5,239 nt of DNA from Patescibacteria group bacterium (GTDB taxonomy: Bacteria; Patescibacteriota; Minisyncoccia; Phycocordibacterales; XYD1-FULL-46-19). Below the pieces are notes generated by a model. It made no database searches, was not told the origin of the DNA, and saw only the letters and a program-made list of their open reading frames with translations. Shown piece after piece: positions 1-5,239 of this stretch. The stretch's first letter is position 1. Every line of letters starts with the position of its first letter. The position numbers and the translations under genes were made by a program. The stretch lies in NCBI GenBank assembly GCA_030916795.1, contig JAUPVZ010000036.1, forward strand, positions 1-5,239, given 5' to 3'.

Positions 1-14
1 CAGCCCACGCCGAG

Positions 15-90
15 CTGGTCTTAGCCACAGCCACCCTAGTCCTGGGGCTAAGACCAGAGGCAAGAAATCAGACGCGAGAAAACTTGCCTC
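15..90 (+). other. Two consecutive stable hairpins, part of an unidentified plus-strand RNA or 3' UTR
   Basis: Two perfect inverted repeats lie back to back. Bases 15-26 (CTGGTCTTAGCC) pair with 46-57 to give a 12-bp stem with a 19-nt loop. Bases 57-64 (GAGGCAAG) pair with 83-90 to give an 8-bp stem with an 18-nt loop; base 57 is shared, so only one stem can use it. A terminator hairpin follows at once, so the three stems look like the 3' portion of a plus-strand transcript that starts left of the window. I looked for tRNA, tmRNA acceptor, SRP (GGAAGCA-type) and RNase P signatures and recognised none. Two plus-strand frames stay open across this stretch (from base 2 to a TAG near 135, and from base 3 to a TAA at 105-107), so it could instead be the tail of a convergent gene. 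The long perfect stems argue more for RNA structure. Confidence 0.4.
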
Positions 91-125
91 GAGCCACCCA
101 TCTCTAACCCTGGGTGGCTCTTTTT
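91..125 (+). terminator. Rho-independent terminator (plus strand)
   Basis: A perfect 10-bp stem is formed by GAGCCACCCA (91-100) and TGGGTGGCTC (111-120) around a 10-nt loop, followed directly by TTTTT (121-125) and an AT-only stretch. The polarity fits termination of a plus-strand transcript entering from the left. On the minus strand no U-run follows the stem, so it is not a canonical terminator for the five-gene block. The stem lies over the last codons of the convergent nuclease gene, and that gene's TAG stop (104-106) falls in the loop. Confidence 0.85.
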
Positions 126-958
126 ATATAATATAGATCCTGACCATAGCCACCAATACCAAGATATTCGGCCTCACCTTGTAAAATCTTTTCAAATGGC
201 CGGCAAGCCACACAGCCACCATGCGGGCAAACAAATTCATTTTTCACTCGAGCCTTTTTTACCTTTAAAGCAACGTCTAAAACTCTTTCTAGCGCCTCCT
301 CGGAATCGGGCAAAAAAACTGGCTTTAAATCATTATCTGTTTCCAAGTACCAATAGCTGGCCTTTGTCACTTTTCTTTTTTGTAAATTTTTTAGCAACAA
401 TAAATATATTGGCAGTTGAAGAGAGTCTTCATTTTCCTCATTTTTACCAGTTTTAAAATCGATAATATGTAAACTATCGGTGGCTGGTAAATATTCTAAC
501 CAGTCAATCTTGCCACACAAAATAATATTTTCTTCTTCGGAGAGATAAAAATTGGGAGGCATGCCGTTTTCATGCTCTGGTAATTTTATCGCTTTATTTA
601 AAAGTGGGCCAGGATAGGCCATTACTCTTTCAACCATCTTTAAACCACGGTTTTTATACAATAGCTCTTCGTCGTCATCAAGAAACCCGCCTTTGCGCCC
701 AGCCACCTTTTCCCAAGCCAGATTAAAATTTTCAAACAAGGGTTGTTTAGCTCTATCTTCGGCCGGAAAGTTTAGTAAATTTTCAACCACCTCGTGCACC
801 GCCGAGCCAAGTGACAGAGCGGGGCTAACAATATTTATTTTGTGGCCGGTTTTAGGATCTTTGTAAACATTATGCAAATAATATGCCCGTGGACATTTCA
901 AAAAATCACCCATCGATGAGTGAGAGACCCAAACCGCTGAATATTTATCTATTGTCAT
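104..958 (-). CDS. PD-(D/E)XK superfamily nuclease (RecB/Cas4-like), standalone
   Basis: This is a predicted DNA nuclease of 284 aa, about the size of standalone RecB-like/PDDEXK_1 proteins. Motifs in order: SxSxxxxFLKCPRAYYL near the N-terminus (C22); GSAVHE with H55; GKIDW with D152; the catalytic IIDFKTGK with D167 and K169; and QLPIY with Q181 and Y185. Near the C-terminus come C244, C249 and C252. With C22 they make four cysteines placed like the Fe-S ligands of Cas4 and AddB, although the C-x4-C-x2-C spacing differs from the usual C-x2-C-x5-C. The frame extends upstream to a TTG at 994, overlapping the protease gene. I prefer the ATG at 958 because it removes the overlap and begins just before the first conserved motif. 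No strong Shine-Dalgarno is seen at either start. The 25-nt gap suggests co-transcription with the protease, though a TATAAT sits at 983-988. The likely role is DNA repair or end processing, perhaps with the upstream Pif1-like helicase. No cas genes are nearby, so Cas4 proper is unlikely. Confidence 0.88.
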   Translation of the reverse strand: MTIDKYSAVWVSHSSMGDFLKCPRAYYLHNVYKDPKTGHKINIVSPALSLGSAVHEVVENLLNFPAEDRAKQPLFENFNLAWEKVAGRKGGFLDDDEELLYKNRGLKMVERVMAYPGPLLNKAIKLPEHENGMPPNFYLSEEENIILCGKIDWLEYLPATDSLHIIDFKTGKNEENEDSLQLPIYLLLLKNLQKRKVTKASYWYLETDNDLKPVFLPDSEEALERVLDVALKVKKARVKNEFVCPHGGCVACRPFEKILQGEAEYLGIGGYGQDLYYIKRATQG

Positions 959-983
959 ATCTGCCAAGATAACAAACCTTAGA

Positions 984-1880
984 TTATAGAGCAAGAATAC
1001 GAGCCAATGACTCTACCTGACCCGCTACCACCAAGGTCGGCAAGCCCAACAAACAATTGTTTTTTACATAAATAGCGGCCCCACCAGAATTACCTCTCTC
1101 AATCTTGGCCGATGTAATATAAAAATCCTTATCCGAACCAGATATAATACCGTCGGTGGCGGTAACACCCTTAGACGAACCAACGCTAGGATAGCCAAGA
1201 ATTACCACCTGATCCCCTAGTACTGGCTTGATGGTACATTTTTTTACCGCCGTCATCGCAGTTATGGGTAGACGAACAGATTTGCTAAAGCTCAAAATGG
1301 CCAAGTCTTTACTGCTATCGGCCTTAATAATATCAGCCACCACCTCTATCGTCCCATCTTCAGATTTGACCTGGCATTCTTTGGCTAACACGCCCTTTTC
1401 CTCGACTACATGTTTGCTGGTATAAATTTCGGTAACTCCAGCGTTGGTGGTAGCGACCCCCGAAGCGGTTGATTTTTTGTTGGTCCCGTCGGTAAATTCT
1501 ACAATACATTCTATCTTGACCACACGCCCGCTCCACTCGGTAATAATCTTGGTTATATCACCCGCATCTAGGTTAGCAGTCAAAGCCGCTAGCTTTTTTT
1601 CGGAAGCAAGCACTGTCGCTTCGGATTGTTCACGTTTAGATCTTTCCTCTTCTAGATTTTGGGCCAACTCACTGTTCCCGTCGACCAAGGCTTTGACAAT
1701 TTTTTTGGTATCAGCCAACTCTTTCTTTACAACACCAATCTGGGTAAAATAATTCTTTTGGATTTGCTGGTCACGTCTCACCCCCTGCAAATGGCTAAAA
1801 ACTGAAAAGACAAAACAAATCAAAATAAAACCGAACAAGCCAGTTTTTATCAGAACATCTAATTCCTTCTTTTTTAACAT
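984..1880 (-). CDS. Membrane-anchored coiled-coil trypsin-like serine protease
   Basis: The protein is 298 aa. A short basic N-terminus (MLKKK) precedes one hydrophobic segment (about residues 10-29), which should anchor it with the remainder outside the cytoplasm. Residues about 45-103 are charged and heptad-like, a probable coiled coil. The rest is a chymotrypsin-fold domain with a full catalytic triad: H157 in TSKHVV, D192 in SSKDLAIL and S265 in RGNSGG, plus LGYP at 228-231. The chain ends about 30 residues after the serine, so there is no C-terminal PDZ domain as in DegP/HtrA. Four cysteines (125, 169, 215, 276) lie in the exported domain and could form two disulfides. The ATG at 1880 is chosen because it directly precedes the basic and transmembrane segment. 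The start has no clear Shine-Dalgarno. The substrate is unknown. Surface protein processing or quality control is an inference, and loss of activity cannot be excluded without biochemistry. Confidence 0.85.
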   Translation of the reverse strand: MLKKKELDVLIKTGLFGFILICFVFSVFSHLQGVRRDQQIQKNYFTQIGVVKKELADTKKIVKALVDGNSELAQNLEEERSKREQSEATVLASEKKLAALTANLDAGDITKIITEWSGRVVKIECIVEFTDGTNKKSTASGVATTNAGVTEIYTSKHVVEEKGVLAKECQVKSEDGTIEVVADIIKADSSKDLAILSFSKSVRLPITAMTAVKKCTIKPVLGDQVVILGYPSVGSSKGVTATDGIISGSDKDFYITSAKIERGNSGGAAIYVKNNCLLGLPTLVVAGQVESLARILAL

Positions 1881-1905
1881 CCAAATATTTTTTAAAATTT
1901 TCTAT

Positions 1906-1934
1906 ATTATATTGGTCAAACAAAAAAGGTGCAA
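1906..1934 (-). promoter_or_regulatory. Candidate sigma70-type promoter for the protease gene
   Basis: In the 63-nt AT-rich gap after the helicase gene, a perfect TATAAT (1906-1911) is preceded, with 17-nt spacing, by TTGCAC (1929-1934), which matches three of six -35 consensus bases. The predicted transcript would start near 1899 and leave a leader of about 20 nt before the ATG at 1880. An AT-rich background makes chance -10 boxes common, so confidence is moderate. No terminator hairpin is visible in the gap, so read-through from the helicase gene is also possible. Confidence 0.45.
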
Positions 1935-1943
1935 AGGACAACT

Positions 1944-3569
1944 TTATTTTGTAAAAAATAATCTAGCTAATCGAATTTCTTTAAATGAAAAGCTGGCTGG
2001 GAGACTTTTTTTGATATCTGACAATTTTGTGCTTTTGCATTTCTGCGACGCCTCTAATATTTTGGCAAAGCGATTTGTTGCCGGTTTAAAATGGTCAATC
2101 TCTAAATCAGGGATTTCTTCTCTTAATTTTTCTAAATGAGAAATGATTGTCTCCTCGGTCACCCCGCGCTGTTTGGCAATATCGGCCAGAACTAGCCCCT
2201 CTTCAACCAGCACTTTTGTCTCGGCATAAGTAGAAAGTTTTTTGGCTGGCGCTTCCTTTTTTGATTCAGTAATAAATTTTTCAACCAATTTATCTTTCTG
2301 ATCCTTGGTCATATTATTTAAACCCAGAACAAAGCGACTAGACATATCTTTGATCTTTGTCTCGGCATAAGAAATTCTTTCCTCTACCTGCAGGGCCAAA
2401 TCATTTATACCAAGCAAATTGAGCCCATCTAGCCGTCTGGCCCGAGACAAGGCCACATAGCCCATTCCTGGGACAAAGGCCTTGGACAAGTCCACCTCGA
2501 GGGCGTCTAGGCTCATCCCCTGGCTCTTGTGAATAGTAATAGCCCACGCTAGACGTAGTGGCAGTTGGCTAACTTCCGCCTTTACTTTACCATCATCCTC
2601 TATCCGCCAGGTTTCCGGAGCGACGGTAATTTTTTTACCATCAGACAGTCGCACAATCGGCCAACCGGTCCGGTCAAAACTAACCACTATTCCCATGGTG
2701 CCGTTCACAAACCCGGCTTCAAAATTGTTACGGACAAACATCACCCGAGCGTCTGGCTTCAAAGCCAACCTTTCTGGGGCCAAAATTGTCCGGGCTAGAG
2801 TTTCGCGCAATTTTTTTGCCCCTCGCCCGGTCATTTCATAAACTTTTGTTGGTCCTGGTAGTTTTACCAGCTCATTATTGTTGATAGCATCAACATCGGC
2901 ATTGTGGGTAAACAATCGTGCGGGCGGAATATCACCCGTTGGTTTTTTGTTCAGACGGGATAATAATATTTTTTTTGTTTCAGTATTAACATTGCCACCA
3001 CGAATATCAGCCAAGACTTGCGACAAACCATCACCACCTTGGCGAAACTGCTCTTCTAAATAGCAAGATTTAATTCGGCCATTTTTCCAACTTTCAGATT
3101 CAAAGGCAAAGTTTGGCTGGCGATAGCCACTTTGGATCGGTGGCAATTGGAAAAAATCACCAGACAAAACCAATTGCAACCCCCCAAAAGGTAAGTCCAC
3201 CGCTCTAAAGGCTCGACAAATATCGTCCAAGGCCGAAAACTGACGCGACGATAGCATCGAAATCTCATCCAAAATAAGTACCGATGCCCCGCGCACCCGG
3301 TCACTGAGATATTTTTTTTCTAGCAAACTTTCCAAATCATAGACCGACAATCCATCTTTGACACCAAGCCCAGACCAAGAATGAATTGTGACCCCACCAA
3401 TATGGGTAGCCGCAATACCGGTCGAAGCCGTAAGCGCCACAGGGATACTCTTTTGGTCCAGCCACTTGCGATAACGATTTATAAGATAAGTTTTGCCGGC
3501 TCCCGCTGGGCCAGTTAAAAAAACATTATGGCCCATAGTTAAAAGCTCAAAGGCTTGGTCTTGCTTCAT
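1944..3569 (-). CDS. Pif1-family SF1B DNA helicase with C-terminal helix-turn-helix
   Basis: This is a predicted ATP-dependent 5'-3' DNA helicase (541 aa), expected in the cytoplasm. All core motifs are present: Walker A GPAGAGKT (20-27, K26); motif Ia around TASTGIAA (47-54) followed by GGVTIHSW (58-65); Walker B LILDEISML with D101 and E102; motif III SGDFFQLPP (136-144); motif IV EEQFRQ with R176; an SH3-like 2B region (about 273-335) including FVNGTMGIV; motif V ITIHKSQGMS (344-353); and motif VI YVALSRAR (371-378). The C-terminal 160 residues include a probable helix-turn-helix (about 448-482, LADIAKQRGVTEETIISHL), like the HTH_40-type tails known on bacterial Pif1-like and RecQ helicases. 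A lysine-rich end follows. The ATG at 3569 puts Walker A at residue 20, as usual for the family. Family roles include G-quadruplex unwinding, replication-fork restart and recombination. The start has no Shine-Dalgarno and may be leaderless (see the promoter entry). The frame is intact, with no missing motif. Confidence 0.95.
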   Translation of the reverse strand: MKQDQAFELLTMGHNVFLTGPAGAGKTYLINRYRKWLDQKSIPVALTASTGIAATHIGGVTIHSWSGLGVKDGLSVYDLESLLEKKYLSDRVRGASVLILDEISMLSSRQFSALDDICRAFRAVDLPFGGLQLVLSGDFFQLPPIQSGYRQPNFAFESESWKNGRIKSCYLEEQFRQGGDGLSQVLADIRGGNVNTETKKILLSRLNKKPTGDIPPARLFTHNADVDAINNNELVKLPGPTKVYEMTGRGAKKLRETLARTILAPERLALKPDARVMFVRNNFEAGFVNGTMGIVVSFDRTGWPIVRLSDGKKITVAPETWRIEDDGKVKAEVSQLPLRLAWAITIHKSQGMSLDALEVDLSKAFVPGMGYVALSRARRLDGLNLLGINDLALQVEERISYAETKIKDMSSRFVLGLNNMTKDQKDKLVEKFITESKKEAPAKKLSTYAETKVLVEEGLVLADIAKQRGVTEETIISHLEKLREEIPDLEIDHFKPATNRFAKILEASQKCKSTKLSDIKKSLPASFSFKEIRLARLFFTK

Positions 3570-3578
3570 AATAAGAAA

Positions 3579-3587
3579 ATTATAACA
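3579..3587 (-). promoter_or_regulatory. Extended -10 promoter just upstream of the helicase ATG (possible leaderless start)
   Basis: Read on the minus strand, the sequence is TGT followed by TATAAT: a perfect -10 hexamer (3579-3584) with the TG of an extended -10 element (3586-3587). Only 9 nt separate it from the ATG at 3569, so transcription would start within a few bases of the start codon. No -35 match is seen at normal spacing, which is tolerated by extended -10 promoters. There is also no Shine-Dalgarno before the ATG. Together these suggest a leaderless or nearly leaderless mRNA. Confidence 0.5.
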
Positions 3588-3592
3588 AATAG

Positions 3593-3607
3593 AACCCCCG
3601 GGGAGTT
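3593..3607. promoter_or_regulatory. GC-rich near-palindrome upstream of the helicase promoter
   Basis: The 8-bp perfect palindrome CCCCGGGG (3596-3603) is extended by AAC on one side and GTT on the other, with a single extra A at 3604. It sits in a 44-nt gap that is otherwise AT-rich, and it covers the spacer to -35 side of the candidate extended -10 box, where an operator would lie. It could instead be a weak RNA hairpin after the upstream stop codon. The role is unproven. Confidence 0.25.
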
Positions 3608-3613
3608 AATCTC

Positions 3614-4360
3614 TTAGCGACTTAATTCTTTAGTCACAAAAAAGGTTATTTTGTAGTCTGAGTCTTCGATTTCCTTTCCCTCTACCGCCTCGGGTTCAAT
3701 TTTGGAAATATTTAGAAAATAATTATCGCCCACTCGCCTTTCTCCCTCATCACTCCTTAGACTCATAACACTAACTCGCCCATTTAGGCTAATCTCTAGA
3801 TCAGCCGTAATCCGTCCTGCCTGAATACACTCGACTCCCACTGGGCAACGATTGTCTTCGGGAATAGCTAAAAGCTTTACACCTAGAGCCCCCGCCATTT
3901 TGGATTTCCCCATCTCTAAAGTAATTTCTTCAAATGGAACCTGTTTCCACAAATTATCATAAATGTCGGTCGCACCGGTAAAAGGTAGGGATAATTTGCC
4001 CACTTGGTTGTTCTGTTCATCAAATGCTACAGCATATATTTCTGATACAGCCAGAGGCGATTTGGGCACCTCAGCCACCCATAGTTGCTTATCCTTTTCT
4101 TCGGCAATAGTCATCTCGCCCAAATTTTGATGATCTTTGGCAGAGACTTCGGTCCCAGTCGGGATTGCTTTGATTTCAATAACCGATAAATCTTGACCTT
4201 CAGCGACAAACTTTCTGCCAATTGGGTCAAAATTAAAAGTAAGAAGCACTGGCTTGGTGTCTGGTTGCCTTTCTACTTTTAGCCAATCTCTTAACAAGAA
4301 CCAATAAATAGAACTAAGCCCCACAAGCAAAACCAACAGAAAAAATATTACCTTTTTCAT
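3614..4360 (-). CDS. Membrane-anchored protein of unknown function with a CPVGVEC motif
   Basis: I do not recognise a named family for this 248-aa protein. It starts MKK and has one strong hydrophobic segment (about residues 4-23). This is followed by RDW rather than a small-residue cleavage site or a lipobox cysteine, so an uncleaved N-terminal anchor is likelier than a secreted protein or lipoprotein. The outer part appears to hold two mainly beta regions: about 36-130, and about 140-246. The second contains DNRCPVGVECIQAGR (169-183), whose only two cysteines (172 and 178) could form a disulfide. Similar DxRCPxxxxCxxAG motifs occur in many uncharacterised exported bacterial proteins, often in the second half of the chain. 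The ATG at 4360 lies 5 nt after the stop of the AI-2E family gene, and a weak AAGA is the only ribosome-binding candidate. Co-transcription with that gene is very likely. The function is unknown; the exterior location is an inference. Confidence 0.8.
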   Translation of the reverse strand: MKKVIFFLLVLLVGLSSIYWFLLRDWLKVERQPDTKPVLLTFNFDPIGRKFVAEGQDLSVIEIKAIPTGTEVSAKDHQNLGEMTIAEEKDKQLWVAEVPKSPLAVSEIYAVAFDEQNNQVGKLSLPFTGATDIYDNLWKQVPFEEITLEMGKSKMAGALGVKLLAIPEDNRCPVGVECIQAGRITADLEISLNGRVSVMSLRSDEGERRVGDNYFLNISKIEPEAVEGKEIEDSDYKITFFVTKELSR

Positions 4361-4365
4361 AAATC

Positions 4366-5239
4366 TTATTTTTTAGGCAAACTATCATCTGACACAAATG
4401 AGTGGTGGGTATCCAACAAAGCAAAAAATAATGACAAGATCATTGGTCCAAATATAAACCCTAGTGGACCAAAAGACGCCAGTCCACCAAGTACCGACAA
4501 GAATATCAACATTGGGTGGATAGGAATACCTTTGGCATAGAAGTAGGGGCGCAAGAAGTTATCTACCAAGCCAACGACCAGTATCGCCCATAGAGCAAAG
4601 CCCAAGGTAAAAAACAGACTGGAAGTAAAGAATAGATAGATAATAATGGGCACCATCACGATGGCAGTACCAACCCCAGGGATAAGCGCCCCCATGGCTG
4701 CTGCTACGCCCCACAGAGCCGGGTTGGCTACTCCAAAGGCAAATACCCCTAGCCCAGCCAAAACCCCTTGGATAATAGCCACTACAAACGACCCCCTAAT
4801 GACCGAGGTAATAGTATCTTCCAATTTGGACATTATTTTGCGGTCCAAATCTTCAGACAACGGACTGTAGCGGATTATGTTCCGACGTAGAACCGACCCG
4901 TCCCTAAAGATAAAAAACAGCAGGACAATAGAAATAATGAAAGAAAATAACCCCTTGAGTACCGACAAGGTACCAGTCGTAATAACACTCCAATTTTCGA
5001 GAGCGGTTTTTAAAATACCAGAGGACAAACCCTTGGCATAGGTTTCGATATCTAGCTCATAACCTGGCACAAACCGGCCAATATATGTTTCCGCCTGCTT
5101 AGCTGTTTCAATAATCACCGATGTAGAACCATTTGTAACCAGATAGTTTGTCACTCCCCTCGCCTCATTTAAAATCTGCGAGAATAAAAGTGACAAGGGT
5201 AAAATAATGGCCAACAGAACAACCATAATCGCCAGAACC
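4366..5239 (-). CDS. AI-2E family (PerM/UPF0118) transporter, 5' end beyond the window
   Basis: The visible part is a polytopic inner-membrane protein. The frame is open to the right edge (codons V-L-A-I precede the first ATG at 5226, within a hydrophobic helix), so that ATG is probably internal and the true start lies outside. Numbering from the ATG at 5226, there is a membrane helix at the window edge (to about 17), a soluble amphipathic segment (about 20-85), a helix at about 89-108, and a cluster of helices from about 145 to 272. Family signatures are LIPGVGTA (181-188), VDNFLRP (221-227), GIPIHPML (233-240) and the glycine-rich LGGLASFGPLGFIFGPM (246-262). Family members are usually about 350 aa, so roughly 50-60 N-terminal residues are missing. 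Characterised members include the E. coli TqsA autoinducer-2 exporter and Na+/H+ antiporters, but the substrate cannot be told from sequence. It is probably the upstream gene of an operon with the 3614-4360 gene. Confidence 0.93.
   Translation of the reverse strand, partial: VLAIMVVLLAIILPLSLLFSQILNEARGVTNYLVTNGSTSVIIETAKQAETYIGRFVPGYELDIETYAKGLSSGILKTALENWSVITTGTLSVLKGLFSFIISIVLLFFIFRDGSVLRRNIIRYSPLSEDLDRKIMSKLEDTITSVIRGSFVVAIIQGVLAGLGVFAFGVANPALWGVAAAMGALIPGVGTAIVMVPIIIYLFFTSSLFFTLGFALWAILVVGLVDNFLRPYFYAKGIPIHPMLIFLSVLGGLASFGPLGFIFGPMILSLFFALLDTHHSFVSDDSLPKK

Noticed and set aside
1..90. tRNA, tmRNA acceptor end, SRP RNA or RNase P RNA at the left end
   Set aside because: No T-arm consensus, CCA end, GGAAGCA-type SRP motif or RNase P core motif is seen on either strand.
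126..136. Plus-strand TATAAT-like stretch right after the terminator
   Set aside because: It is the complement of nuclease codons and the AT tail of the terminator, with no plus-strand gene downstream.
196..456. Plus-strand open frame of 86 codons inside the nuclease gene
   Set aside because: It lies antisense to a gene with clear PD-(D/E)XK motifs, has no recognisable domain and shows low-complexity Phe/Leu composition.
104..958. The nuclease as a true CRISPR-associated Cas4
   Set aside because: There is no CRISPR array, cas1 or cas2 in the window, and the cysteine spacing differs. A generic RecB-like nuclease is the safer call.
1228..1752. Two plus-strand open frames (65 and 102 codons) antisense to the protease gene
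   Set aside because: They mirror the protease coding strand, which has an intact triad, and have no ribosome-binding site or recognisable motif.
1912..2139. Plus-strand open frame of 75 codons over the helicase 3' end and gap
   Set aside because: It is mostly antisense to the helicase C-terminus, which is in frame with intact motifs, and has no similarity I recognise.
2565..3063. Two plus-strand open frames (77 and 61 codons) in the helicase gene
   Set aside because: They are antisense shadows of a strongly supported helicase.
3056..3304. Minus-strand open frame of 82 codons in a different frame within the helicase
   Set aside because: It overlaps the helicase Walker B to motif III region completely, and the helicase frame is unmistakable.
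3585..3607. Possible terminator after the 3614-4360 gene
   Set aside because: The inverted repeat has almost no loop and a bulge, and no proper U-run follows. It fits a palindromic site better than a terminator.
4646..4870. Plus-strand open frame of 74 codons in the AI-2E family gene
   Set aside because: It is antisense to conserved membrane segments, and its Ala/Pro/Thr-rich translation is typical of a shadow frame.

Overview
The window is a compact bacterial block of five genes, all on the minus strand. In order of transcription (right to left) they are: an AI-2E family (PerM/UPF0118) membrane protein cut by the right edge, a membrane-anchored protein of unknown function, a Pif1-family DNA helicase with a C-terminal helix-turn-helix, a membrane-anchored coiled-coil trypsin-like serine protease, and a PD-(D/E)XK (RecB/Cas4-like) nuclease. 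The left end carries no minus-strand gene. Instead it holds a run of three hairpins, the last of which is a strong rho-independent terminator for a plus-strand transcript entering from the left.

The gene content suggests a Candidate Phyla Radiation (Patescibacteria, Parcubacteria-like) genome. The pointers are the Pif1-like helicase with a C-terminal HTH, the N-terminally anchored protease that ends soon after a GNSGG motif, a small standalone RecB-like nuclease, the AI-2E family protein, short intergenic gaps and weak or absent Shine-Dalgarno sequences. This is an inference from family knowledge, not from a marker gene. No internal TGA appears in any of the reading frames, and the genes stop with TAA (four) or TAG (one), so there is no sign of UGA recoding.

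Layout: 1-125 is a structured plus-strand RNA end, with its terminator inside the 3' end of the nuclease gene; 104-958 nuclease; 984-1880 serine protease; 1881-1943 an AT-rich gap with a TATAAT box; 1944-3569 helicase; 3570-3613 a gap with an extended -10 box very close to the helicase ATG and a GC-rich palindrome; 3614-4360 unknown anchored protein; 4366-5239 AI-2E family protein (partial). Gaps are 25, 63, 44 and 5 nt. The 5-nt gap makes co-transcription of the last pair very likely, whereas the helicase and protease probably have promoters of their own.

Functionally, the helicase and nuclease could act together in DNA repair or processing, while the other three proteins belong to the membrane or cell exterior. 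The mix looks like ordinary compact-genome housekeeping. No clear new multi-gene system (defence island, CRISPR array, mobile element) is visible. The least explained parts are the hairpin-rich left end, the unusual cysteine spacing in the nuclease and the unknown anchored protein.
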